Source: Brachybacterium sp. P6-10-X1 | GTDB lineage: Bacteria; Actinomycetota; Actinomycetes; Actinomycetales; Dermabacteraceae | Direction: 5' to 3' | DNA length: 64,000 nt | Assembly (NCBI RefSeq): GCF_001969445.1 | Contig: NZ_CP017297.1 | Location: 3,968,001 to 4,032,000, forward strand | In this document: positions 1 through 9,177 of the stretch, piece after piece | Numbering within the stretch: position 1 is the first letter of the stretch | Layout: every line of letters begins with the position of its first letter | Translations under genes and position numbers: made by a program | Notes under the pieces: generated by a model | What the model was told of the DNA's origin: nothing | Database searches by the model: none | The model's input: only the letters and a program-made list of their open reading frames with translations

Positions 1-436
1 CGGGCTCACCGTCCTGGGCTCCCGAGTCGTCCTCCGTGCTCGCCGCGCCGTCCTGACCCGACCGATCGCCCGCCCCGGGTGTCCCCTCGGCGTCGGAATC
101 AGAGCTGTTCGTGTCCTCGGCCTCCGACGAATCGTCCGCCGTCCCGTCCCCGTCCGCTTGCGATGCGTCGTTCGCCGGGTCGGGGTTGCTCTTCGAATCA
201 CCGGGGACGACGCCCTGATCGGTCGTCAACTCGTCGACCGCAGGGACCTCATCGCTGGACACCGCATCCCCGACGTCCCGTGTCGTCTCCGCCACGGTCT
301 CGGCGACAGCGCCCTCGCACTCCTCCGATGCCGTTCTTGTGGACTCTTCCGATGCCGCCAGGGCCGGCGCTGCGGTGAGAGGGAGCGCGACAGCGACAGC
401 TGCGGAATAAGCACACAGGCGTGCACGCAGGCGCAT
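1..436 (-). CDS. Secreted acidic Ser/Asp/Glu-rich protein, 3' end outside window
   Basis: An open frame runs from an ATG (complement of 434-436) to the left edge without a stop, so 145 codons are visible. A Shine-Dalgarno stretch AAAGGGGGG lies at 446-454, nine bases before the ATG, which fixes the start. The N-terminus (MRLRARLCAY) is basic and followed by a hydrophobic Ala/Val/Leu core ending APALAA near residue 28, a good Sec signal peptide. The rest is low complexity, rich in Asp, Glu, Ser and Thr, with no recognisable domain. Such a region could be the stalk of a surface or secreted protein. The C-terminus (possible anchor or enzyme domain) is not seen, so no function is assigned. Confidence 0.7.
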   Translation of the reverse strand, partial: MRLRARLCAYSAAVAVALPLTAAPALAASEESTRTASEECEGAVAETVAETTRDVGDAVSSDEVPAVDELTTDQGVVPGDSKSNPDPANDASQADGDGTADDSSEAEDTNSSDSDAEGTPGAGDRSGQDGAASTEDDSGAQDGEP

Positions 437-807
437 AGGCGCGGTCCCCCCTTTCCATGTCGCATGCCGGTCGGCAGCGGTCGGTGTCATCTCTGGTGGG
501 TCCGGCGGAGCATATTACCCTACTGTCCCTTTACCTTCCGCTGTCATGGTCCAGGCAACCGGGGGAGGCGCGCAAGGGGGGTGTGGACGGTGCCACGCCC
601 GCGTGAAGGACGAGATCTTGGGGCAGGCTTGACGATTCCTTGACTATTGACCTGGTCACACAGCGTGAGCGGGGGACGATGCCTCGTCGGATGGACGGAT
701 GGACGGTGGTGGGGAGGACGGGCGGAATGCCCTCGAAAGCCACCGAGAGGTCACGGGAGACACGCCCTGACCGCGTCGAGAACGGATCCGGCGGGCCGCC
801 CCGGGGC
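437..807. other. Intergenic region without a gene
   Basis: I see no credible gene in these 371 bases. The minus strand carries the ribosome binding site of the secreted protein and a relatively AT-rich patch around 512-517 (TAATAT on the minus strand) that could be its -10 box. Three TTGAC pentamers occur on the plus strand at 629, 640 and 648, without a convincing -10 partner. Confidence 0.4.
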
Positions 808-2451
<1,644 letters not shown>

Positions 2452-2560
2452 CACTCCATCCTCGGGGCGGTTGATGCCGCCACTCTAAGACAGGGAGCTC
2501 TCCCGGGTGGCAGGCGCGGTCGTTCTCTGAGACGCCGTCGACCGGACCGGACGCGGCCGT

Positions 2561-3358
2561 TCAGGACCGTCGGCTGCGCACCAGGAGCAGGATGCCGACC
2601 ACGATGAGCACCAGCCCGACCAGGCCGGCCACGATCCCGATGACCGGCCCGATCAGCATGGGTGCGGCGACGCTCAACAGGCTGTAGGGCCCCAGGAATG
2701 CGGGGGCGTCGGTGCCGGTGCACGAGATCGACACCGTGGTGTCCGCGCTGGCGGCCACGCCCATCACCTGCTCGTACTGCGTCCCGTCGCCGAAGGTGAC
2801 CGATCCGGAGGTCGGCACCTCGGTGATCGACCCGGACGAGCTGCCCTCCGCCGTGCATTCCGCCTCGGCCGCGTCCTCGGCGGGCACGTACAGGATCAGC
2901 ATCTCGTTGGCGCTCATCTCGTGCTGGCCGGTGCCGCCCTCGATCACGGTGGGGCCGGAGGAGGCGTCGTCGACCAGGGAGCCGAAGGCCCACACCAGGC
3001 CGCCGACGGTCGCGGCGGGAGCGATGATCAGCAGCAGGGCCAGTCCGATCAGCAGCGGCCACAGGCCCCGTCGCCGACGCGGTGCGGCGGGCCCGCCCGG
3101 CTGCGGCGGGAGCGGGCCGGTGGCGGGGGCGTAGGCGCCGGACGGGTCCGCGGACGCGTTGGCGTCGTGGGCATGGGTGTGCTGACCGAAGGACGCGCCC
3201 GGGGCCTCGGGAGATCCGTACGGAGCCGGCGCTCCGTGCGGCGCGGGGGATCCGTACGGGGAGGCCGACGGGCCGCCCGGCTGCGGCGTCGTGGGGCCGG
3301 GAAGCCCGTAGGTGGGGCGCTTCCTCGGGGCGGGCGTCGTGGACTCGCCGTCGGACAT
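2561..3358 (-). CDS. Pro/Gly-rich membrane protein of unknown function
   Basis: 265 residues. The first ~95 are a disordered Pro/Gly/Ser/Tyr region with repeated YGSP-like segments. A first transmembrane helix follows at about 99-125 after an Arg cluster (PRRRRGLW). A roughly 100-residue, probably extracytoplasmic, domain has two Cys (CTAE, SCTG) that could pair. A long Gly/Val/Leu-rich hydrophobic C-terminus (about 228-261) ends in RSRRS. The start has GAAGGAG upstream. The layout of a disordered cytoplasmic tail, two helices and a small outer domain is common in actinobacteria, but I recognise no family and assign no function. Confidence 0.75.
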   Translation of the reverse strand: MSDGESTTPAPRKRPTYGLPGPTTPQPGGPSASPYGSPAPHGAPAPYGSPEAPGASFGQHTHAHDANASADPSGAYAPATGPLPPQPGGPAAPRRRRGLWPLLIGLALLLIIAPAATVGGLVWAFGSLVDDASSGPTVIEGGTGQHEMSANEMLILYVPAEDAAEAECTAEGSSSGSITEVPTSGSVTFGDGTQYEQVMGVAASADTTVSISCTGTDAPAFLGPYSLLSVAAPMLIGPVIGIVAGLVGLVLIVVGILLLVRSRRS

Positions 3359-3494
3359 CAGCTCTCCTTCGCGATCGGGCTGGCCCAGGATAGCCGTCGG
3401 AGCAGGGCGGGGCGCGGGCGTGAGACGAGGGTGAGCGGCCGGCGCGACGTCGGTCGGGCCGCCCGGTGACGGGAACCTGCCCTCGTGCGGGGGA

Positions 3495-4511
3495 TCACCC
3501 TGCGGCGACCTCGAGCATCAATCCGGCCAGAGCGGCTCCGAGCACGGCGGTCGCGATCGGCGTCGCGAGCCAGGTCAGGACCATCGTGCGCGCCACCGGC
3601 CAGCGCACATGCCGCGGCCCCATGGCGACGCCGGCGCCGACCACGCTCGAGGCGAGGCCGTGCGAGGAGGACACGGGGGAGTCCAGGCCGAACAGCGCGA
3701 CGGACATCGAGATCACCGCGGAGGACTCCGCGGCCAGACCCTGGGCGGCCGAGAGATCCGTGAGGCGACGGCCGATCGTGCGGATGATCCGGTGCCCGCC
3801 CAGCAGGGTGCCCGCGGCCACGGCGACGGCCACCGCCGACATCACCGTCAGGGAGGAGCCGGCCGACAGGCCCGAGACGGAGGTCGCCACGACGATGACG
3901 GCCAGGGGGAGGCGGGCGTCGCTGAGCCCGTGCCCGGTGGCGACCGCACCGGCGGAGACGGTCTGGGCGAAGCGGATGTGGGCCACGCCCAGGCGCTCGT
4001 TGCGGGCCAGCGCCAGCAGGCCCTGCATCACGACGTATGCCAGGACCACGGCGATCAGCGGGCCGACGAGCGAGGCGACCAGGATCTCCACCAGATGGTT
4101 CCAGGCGGCTGCCGCGCCGATCGCCAGCGAGGCTCCGAGGGCGCCGCCGAAGAAGGAGTGCCAGGTCGAGGACGGCATGCCGATCCACCACGTCAGCACC
4201 TCCCAGGCCAGGGTGGCCAGCATGATCGCGATCAACCCCGCGCCGAGCACGTCCGGTGCGCCGGCGGTGCTCTCCGCCAGGCGGCGCAGCCCCAGCAGTG
4301 CGAGCGCCCACTCGGCGGTCACGGACAGCAGAAGCATGCCCAGCAGCGCGCCGAGCAGGTTGAGGATCGCGGCCATCCCCAGGGCCGTCGATTCCCGCAG
4401 GGACCGGGTGGTGATGGTGGTGGAGACCGCGTTGGAGGCGTCGTGGAAGCCGTTGTAGAACGCCATCACCAGCGCCAGGACGACGACCACGACGAGCAGT
4501 CCGGGCGTCAC
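3495..4511 (-). CDS. pit: Inorganic phosphate transporter, Pit family
   Basis: 338-residue, almost entirely hydrophobic protein with the duplicated Pit signatures: GFHDASNAVSTTI near residue 21 and HGLSDARLP in the second half, plus PVSSSHGL near the C-terminus. The family couples metal-phosphate import to the proton gradient. The second signature normally reads HGxND; here Asn is replaced by Ser in HGLSD, a mild deviation. The GTG start at 4511 directly follows the TGA of the DUF47 gene (TGAGTG), so translation is coupled. The DUF47 neighbour is the usual partner of Pit permeases and supports the call. Confidence 0.9.
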   Translation of the reverse strand: MTPGLLVVVVVLALVMAFYNGFHDASNAVSTTITTRSLRESTALGMAAILNLLGALLGMLLLSVTAEWALALLGLRRLAESTAGAPDVLGAGLIAIMLATLAWEVLTWWIGMPSSTWHSFFGGALGASLAIGAAAAWNHLVEILVASLVGPLIAVVLAYVVMQGLLALARNERLGVAHIRFAQTVSAGAVATGHGLSDARLPLAVIVVATSVSGLSAGSSLTVMSAVAVAVAAGTLLGGHRIIRTIGRRLTDLSAAQGLAAESSAVISMSVALFGLDSPVSSSHGLASSVVGAGVAMGPRHVRWPVARTMVLTWLATPIATAVLGAALAGLMLEVAAG

Positions 4512-5135
4512 TCAGGCGTCCTTGACGCGCAGCAGGTCCGCGATCCGGGCGATGCTCTCCTGCAGGGCGACGGTGCGGCCGATGGATGCGGTGATGTCAT
4601 GCAGGGGCAGCAGTTCGGTGGTGGCGCCGCCGCGTCCGTAGAGCTCGGCGAGGCTCTGGCGGACCAGCCGCTCGCCCTGACGCGTGAGCTTGCGGATCTG
4701 GGGGTAGTAGTCGCCCAGGTCCCGCACCCGGTGCAGCGTCCAGCTGGCCGCCACGGTCAGCTCGGCGGAGCGCTCGATGCCCTTGGCCGCCTCGAGCAGC
4801 GGGGTGGGCAGGGCGCCGACGCGCGAGAGGACCAGCAGCTCGGCCGTGTTCTCCATGGAGTCGACGGCGTCGGCGATCGTCAGGGCCAGGTCGTAGAGCA
4901 GCTCCGCCTCGTACGGCGTGATCAGGGACTGCGCGAGGCGCTGGGAGATCCGTCGGCTGAGCTCCTCTGCCCGGGTCGACTGCTCGTGCAGCTTCGGGGC
5001 GATGCGGGTGCGCTCGCGGTAGCCGTGGCCGAGCAGCTTGGAGTGGGTGTCGGTGGCCTGGACCAGGACTTCGGCGAGCTCGCCGAACAGGTCGTTCATC
5101 GGGCGTTCGACGCGGCGGGGGAAGAGCTGCACCAC
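4512..5135 (-). CDS. DUF47 (PhoU-like) Pit accessory protein
   Basis: 207 residues, predicted all-helical, with the DUF47 pattern: an N-terminal FPRRVE-like segment, a helix around MNDLFGELAEVLVQATD, Asp-rich metal-contacting positions in LALTIADAVDSMENTAEL, and a helical C-terminus. DUF47 proteins resemble PhoU and are encoded next to Pit permeases, where they are thought to regulate transport. It is first in a two-gene operon with the permease and its stop abuts the permease start. The start is GTG with GGAGG about ten bases upstream; an internal ATG at 5099 is possible but lacks a ribosome binding site. Confidence 0.9.
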   Translation of the reverse strand: MVQLFPRRVERPMNDLFGELAEVLVQATDTHSKLLGHGYRERTRIAPKLHEQSTRAEELSRRISQRLAQSLITPYEAELLYDLALTIADAVDSMENTAELLVLSRVGALPTPLLEAAKGIERSAELTVAASWTLHRVRDLGDYYPQIRKLTRQGERLVRQSLAELYGRGGATTELLPLHDITASIGRTVALQESIARIADLLRVKDA

Positions 5136-5444
5136 CTCAGGTCCCCCTCCTCACGCCCGAGGGCGCAGTACCCGGCGCCGTCGTCCCCGGGTGAGCGAGG
5201 AGCGGCCGTCTCGTGAAGCTTGGAGCGCCGGACCGGGATGCGCCTGTCGGCGCGAAGGCCGCTCGAAGCGGCAAATGTTGGAGCCCGGGGCAACCGCGGC
5301 CCGGCGCCCGATCATCGTAGGGCACGGGGCGGGGCCGGTTCCACCCGTGCGACGGGACGGCATGGGAAGTGCCACCACGGGCCCGATCCGGGAATACGTC
5401 GGTCGCGGCCCCGACCGGATCGCCCTCGGCCGAGGCGGCGGTCC
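5136..5444. other. Intergenic leader region of the Pit operon
   Basis: No gene is visible in 309 bases. It should hold the leftward promoter of the DUF47-Pit operon. A perfect small hairpin, GCCGCT-CGA-AGCGGC, lies at 5258-5272 within the likely transcribed leader. No T-tract follows it on either strand, so it is not a standard terminator. Confidence 0.4.
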
Positions 5445-6068
5445 TCAGCCGAGGGTCCCGGCCTCTGCGTGCCGGGCGGCGGCGGTGAGCTCCTCCCCGG
5501 TGCTCAGCAGACGTTCCGCCTGGCGGGTGCGGTCGCCGTTGCGGTCCTCGTCGGCCAGTTGGGCGGTGCCGTGGGCCACGATCGTGGCCACCGCCCCGGC
5601 CCGGGTCAGGGCGAGGCCGAGATCGCCGGTGAAGGCGCCGCGCAGGATGTCGTCCATGGTGCGCTGCACCTGTCGGACGTCGGGCGGTTCCGCGAACCCC
5701 GAGAGATAGCGCAGGCCCGGGATGGTGTGCGAGCCGGCGCGGTAGCGGTGGACGACGTCGTCCCCGCTGCTGAGGACCCAGGTGTGCAGCACGTACAGCC
5801 GCCACAGCGCGCCGGGCAGCGTGGTCGCGGGGGAGCCGGACCACAGGGCGGCGAGGTCCGAGAGCCCGTCCTCGGCCGCCAGGCGCAGCACCCGATCGAC
5901 GACCTCGGGATCCGAGCTGTGGAACACACCGTCCAGCAGGGCCTGGGCCGAGTCGTGGGCCAGGTCCGTCGAGGTCGACGGGTCCGGTTCGCCGGGGATC
6001 GCCTCCGCGGTGGCGGGGAACAGCGACGCCGGGCGACGGAAGCGGGGAGAGGATCCGGAAGGGGCCAT
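5445..6068 (-). CDS. Conserved actinobacterial protein of unknown function
   Basis: 207 residues beginning MAPSGSSPRFRRPASLFP. It is predicted mainly helical with no membrane segment or signal peptide. From memory, related sequences of about 220 residues are widespread in actinobacteria and often carry unreliable automatic names (including an RNA polymerase label); nothing here supports any of those. The ATG at 6068 is chosen because TAGAGT lies seven bases upstream on the coding strand (plus 6076-6081), matching the leaderless-promoter pattern in this window; an ATG 18 bases upstream lies ahead of that box. Confidence 0.7.
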   Translation of the reverse strand: MAPSGSSPRFRRPASLFPATAEAIPGEPDPSTSTDLAHDSAQALLDGVFHSSDPEVVDRVLRLAAEDGLSDLAALWSGSPATTLPGALWRLYVLHTWVLSSGDDVVHRYRAGSHTIPGLRYLSGFAEPPDVRQVQRTMDDILRGAFTGDLGLALTRAGAVATIVAHGTAQLADEDRNGDRTRQAERLLSTGEELTAAARHAEAGTLG

Positions 6069-6075
6069 GACCGGA

Positions 6076-6081
6076 ACTCTA
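6076..6081 (-). promoter_or_regulatory. Putative -10 box of a leaderless gene
   Basis: TAGAGT on the minus strand, seven bases before the ATG at 6068. The spacing would place the transcription start at or next to the start codon. There is no Shine-Dalgarno sequence. Confidence 0.4.
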
Positions 6082-6214
6082 CGCATCGCCGGGGCCGCGC
6101 CGCATCGGCGGTGCGCACAGTCGTCGCCGGGGCCCGGTGCGCCGCTCACGCCGGGGCGTGAGGCATGGTTCCGCATGGGCAGTTCGCCCCATCGCGGGCT
6201 CCTGGAACTCGCAT

Positions 6215-6220
6215 TAGCCT
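6215..6220 (+). promoter_or_regulatory. Putative -10 box of a leaderless gene
   Basis: TAGCCT followed by six bases (GGGCTC) and the ATG at 6227. Almost the same arrangement, TAGCAT-GTGCTC-ATG, precedes the kinase gene at 28825. Confidence 0.5.
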
Positions 6221-6226
6221 GGGCTC

Positions 6227-6886
6227 ATGACCATTCCCCGGCAGCTCGGGCCCCGGACCGGGCCGCGCACCGCCCTGCCCGACTACTCGCGCAGCACCGC
6301 GACCATCGAGCGCATGGTCTCGAACCTCGGTCGCATCTCGTCTCCGCGTTCCGGCGCTCGGGCACGGGGTGTCCGCACGCTCCTGCCCCGTGCTGCCATC
6401 CGGGACACGGCGCTGCGGGCCGTGGTCTGTGCGCTGGGGCTGGGCGCTGCGCTCGTGCTGGCAGTGGTCCTGGTGGCCCTGGGGCTGACCGTCGAGGACG
6501 GCCACGCGCCGGGCATCGCTCTGCTGCTGGTCATGCTGCTGCTGGGGGCCTCCATGGTGCTGATCGGCCTGCTGGGGGTCCGCTTCGGCCTGGTCGCGCT
6601 GGGAAGTGCGAGGTCGCGCGTGGACATCTCCGAGGACGGTTTGCACGTGGTCGGCGTCGTCCGCTCCCGCACGGTGCCCTGGCATCGGATCCTGGCCATT
6701 GAGTCGAGGGTGGTCCATCCGGTGCATTGGCTGACCGCGGCGCTGCGCCTGGACGATGGATCCCGGGTGGTGATGCCGGCGTTCGACCGCCACATCTGGA
6801 CCTACTCCGAGCCCTCCGGCCAGGACATCCGTGCGCTGCGCATCGAGCTGCACCGCCGTCGGAAAGCGGTGGCCCGACCCGTCTGA
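6227..6886 (+). CDS. Membrane protein with bacterial PH-like domain
   Basis: 219 residues. A basic N-terminal region of ~60 residues precedes two adjacent transmembrane helices (about 65-85 and 95-118). The C-terminal ~90 residues read as a bacterial pleckstrin-homology fold: SRVDISEDGLHVVGVVRSRT, then VPWHRILAIESR and a strand containing DDGSRVVMPAF. Such small two-helix PH proteins are common in actinobacteria and their role is not established. The start is supported by the TAGCCT box six bases upstream. It is transcribed divergently from the conserved gene ending at 5445. Confidence 0.75.
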   Translation: MTIPRQLGPRTGPRTALPDYSRSTATIERMVSNLGRISSPRSGARARGVRTLLPRAAIRDTALRAVVCALGLGAALVLAVVLVALGLTVEDGHAPGIALLLVMLLLGASMVLIGLLGVRFGLVALGSARSRVDISEDGLHVVGVVRSRTVPWHRILAIESRVVHPVHWLTAALRLDDGSRVVMPAFDRHIWTYSEPSGQDIRALRIELHRRRKAVARPV

Positions 6887-6971
6887 CGGTCGGGGATCCG
6901 GGGTCGGCGGTCGAGCCCTCGGCCGTTCGAGCCCTCGGCAGGGCGGGCCCGGAGAGGCAGGGCTCGGCGGA

Positions 6972-7664
6972 TCAGGCCCCGGTCGCCGACGGAGCCGTGG
7001 CGGCGCCGTCCTCCCACAGCCCTCGGACCGCCTCCGTGACGTCCTCGCGGACCAGGTCGGAGACGCTGAGGATGCCGTCCTCGTCCAGCGGCAGGTGCCC
7101 GAGCTTCCAGGCGCCGTCCTCCTCGACATGGAACATCAGCGGCACCTCCTCGCCGTCGTCGCCGACGTCCCGGCGGCGCAGCGAGACGGTGCGTCCGCGC
7201 TGCTCCTCGAGGAAGGCGGTGACGATGTCGCTGACCGAGGCGGGCACGTGCGAGGGGTCCGGCAGCGCCGAGACCACGAAGGAGTCCAGTTCGTCCTGGG
7301 TGAGCATCAGGATCGCTTCGTTCGCCTTGATCACGAAGGCCATCCGCATCGCCTCGCCCTCGGCCAGCGCGATGCCGAGCCAGCGATCCGCGGCGGTCAG
7401 CGCGGTGGCGATGACCTGCCCCTCCTCGCCGAGCAGCCACTGGCCGTCCTGCGAGCGCTCGACCTTGCCGCGAGCCCGCAGGCCCGAGGTGACCGCTGCG
7501 GTGACGAACTCCTGGGCAGCCTCCGGGGCGCGACGCAGGCCGATCTGCTCGCGCGTGATCGCCCCGTTGTCGGTGGGGCGCAGGGACAGCATGAAGTCGA
7601 TCTCGTAGGCGGTGTAGATCGTGGCCTGCTCGTCGGTCGCGGCGTCCGCCGGCGTCTCGCTCAT
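6972..7664 (-). CDS. Conserved protein of unknown function
   Basis: 230 residues, soluble, no signal peptide. Starts MSETPADAATDEQATIYTAYEIDFML and has a predicted mixed alpha/beta composition, with an acidic second half and an Ala-rich tail. I recognise no family. The ATG at 7664 is chosen over an in-frame extension to 7880 because AGGGGAG sits just upstream and the extension would run through the tandem repeat at 7746-7872, giving only Pro/Arg/Gly-rich sequence. A plausible cytoplasmic protein with no operon context. Confidence 0.65.
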   Translation of the reverse strand: MSETPADAATDEQATIYTAYEIDFMLSLRPTDNGAITREQIGLRRAPEAAQEFVTAAVTSGLRARGKVERSQDGQWLLGEEGQVIATALTAADRWLGIALAEGEAMRMAFVIKANEAILMLTQDELDSFVVSALPDPSHVPASVSDIVTAFLEEQRGRTVSLRRRDVGDDGEEVPLMFHVEEDGAWKLGHLPLDEDGILSVSDLVREDVTEAVRGLWEDGAATAPSATGA

Positions 7665-7745
7665 GGGCTCCCCTGCTGCGTGTCGTGGAATCTCCCGGTG
7701 CCGCGCGGTGCGGGCCGGGTGGTCTGGGAAGAAGCATGGCAGATC

Positions 7746-7872
7746 GGGCGGGGCTGTTCCACCGCGGCGAGCCCATTCCCGGGGCGGGGCTGTTCCCGGG
7801 GTGGGCCTGTTCCACCGAGGCGGGCCTGTTCCGAGGGCGGGCCTGTTCCCGGGGTGGGCTGTTCCTCCGGCA
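7746..7872. repeat. Short tandem repeat with a 53-bp higher-order period
   Basis: Seven copies of a GGGSCTGTTCC core occur with the CTGTTCC part at 7754, 7773 (degenerate, CCATTCC), 7790, 7807, 7826, 7843 and 7860. Spacings are 19, 17, 17, 19, 17, 17, so three short units make one 53-bp unit repeated a little over twice. It lies upstream of the gene starting at 7664 and downstream of the hydrolase gene ending at 8047 is the adjoining GC-rich DNA, in the 382-base gap 7665-8046 that holds no gene. Confidence 0.8.
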
Positions 7873-8046
7873 GCGACCACCGACAGCTGCCCCGGTGTCG
7901 TCGGCCGGGCGACCGGGCTGAGTTCTGCGGAAACGGTGCCAAGGTGCCCGGTGGCCCCGTCAACGCAGGTCTCGGCCTGACGGGTGGGCGGGGTGGCGGC
8001 TGACGGGCGGGCGAGGTGACGGCCGACGGGCCGCCCGGGTGCGGGC

Positions 8047-8997
8047 TCAGCTGGTCTGTTCGCGCAGCCACTCCCGGATCCCGGCCATCACGGAGCGCGG
8101 CAGCGCATGCCCGCTGTCGTGCAGCAGCAGGTCGAGCCCCTGCTCGTCGGGCCAGTGCCGACGGGCCTCGCGGATCAGCTCCAGGTTGTGCTCGCCGTCG
8201 CGGTCCCCGCCGCCGGAGACCAGGAAGGGGCGCGGGGCGATCAGGGCGAGCAGCTCGTCCTGGTCATGGTCCCGGGGCACGTCGCCGTCGAGGTACCAGG
8301 GGGCGCCCCAGTTCGGCTGATCGAAGCCGATCCCTGCCTCGTGCACGGCGGCGACCTCGATGCGCGGATCGAGCGCCGCCAGGTGCAGCGTGAGCTTGCC
8401 GCCCAGGGCGTGTCCGAAGGCGGCCAGTCGGGCGCCGTCGGCGAGTCCGGAGCCCTCCAGAGCGGTGACGGCGAGCATGACGTCGGCGACGCTCCGGCCC
8501 AACGGTGTCACGGACTGCTCGCGCCGGTGACGCTCGGCGGCGGGGCCGTAGCGCTCCGCGAAGTCCTGGGCGTGGGACAGGGAGGGGTCCTCGGTCGCGA
8601 CCTGCTCGAACCACCACGGCACCGCGAGGACCGCGTGCCCGACCTCGGCGAGCTGGAGGCCGTGTGCTGCCAGGGTGGGATCCTGACCGCTCAGCTCGGT
8701 GCGCTCGGTCGACTCGGCGAACAGGCCTGGGGTGTCGTAGGAGGGCACCACCACCACGACGCCCGTCGACGGCACCGACGTCGGCCGGAAGAACTCGGCG
8801 ACCAGTTCGGTGCCGTAGCTGGTCAGCAGCAGCTGATGGATCTCGCCGCGCACCCCGGGATGCTCCGGCGGGCGGCTCACCCCCGGCCGCCAGCTGCCGT
8901 CGGGATCGGGGATCGCGCCCAGGCGGTCCTGCCACCAGGCGCGGTCGGAGGGGACGGTGGACATCGACGTCGATGAGGTCTCGTGAAGGCTCGGCAT
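8047..8997 (-). CDS. Alpha/beta hydrolase (acetyl-xylan-esterase/dienelactone hydrolase-like) lacking the nucleophile serine
   Basis: 316 residues of alpha/beta-hydrolase type. Landmarks are the VVVVVPSYDTPG strand-loop, an elbow motif reading GHALGGK, the family-like stretch HEAGIGFDQPNWGAPWYLDG, an acidic loop VSGGGDRDGEHN and a C-terminal HDSGHALP carrying the likely catalytic His. The elbow should be GHSxGG: the Ser codon is replaced by GCC (Ala) at plus 8407-8409, one base from TCC. The acid and His appear kept. The protein is therefore predicted inactive as an esterase, or to use another mechanism. The start is uncertain; a second ATG at 8964 (MSTVPSDRAWW) is equally possible, and neither has a clear ribosome binding site. 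Confidence 0.8.
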   Translation of the reverse strand: MPSLHETSSTSMSTVPSDRAWWQDRLGAIPDPDGSWRPGVSRPPEHPGVRGEIHQLLLTSYGTELVAEFFRPTSVPSTGVVVVVPSYDTPGLFAESTERTELSGQDPTLAAHGLQLAEVGHAVLAVPWWFEQVATEDPSLSHAQDFAERYGPAAERHRREQSVTPLGRSVADVMLAVTALEGSGLADGARLAAFGHALGGKLTLHLAALDPRIEVAAVHEAGIGFDQPNWGAPWYLDGDVPRDHDQDELLALIAPRPFLVSGGGDRDGEHNLELIREARRHWPDEQGLDLLLHDSGHALPRSVMAGIREWLREQTS

Positions 8998-9165
8998 ATC
9001 CGATGAGGGTGGCGGGTGGGGAGGACCAGGGTATCGGTTCTGCTCGTCCCTGCCGAGGGAGTCTCACGACGGGCGCTTCGCAGGGGACGGCCCCCGGGGT
9101 GGACGGGCCCCGGTGCAGGTGGCCCCGGTGCTGAGGACCGTGCACGGGGAGCGGTCCGTGCCGGA

Positions 9166-9171
9166 TAAGCT
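9166..9171 (+). promoter_or_regulatory. Putative -10 box of the ROK regulator (leaderless)
   Basis: TAAGCT, then six bases (CGTCCC), then the ATG at 9178. No Shine-Dalgarno sequence precedes the ATG. Confidence 0.5.
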
Positions 9172-9177
9172 CGTCCC

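Noticed and set aside
5258-5272. Hairpin as a rho-independent terminator
   Set aside because: No T-tract follows on either strand and it lies in a leader region, not after a gene end.
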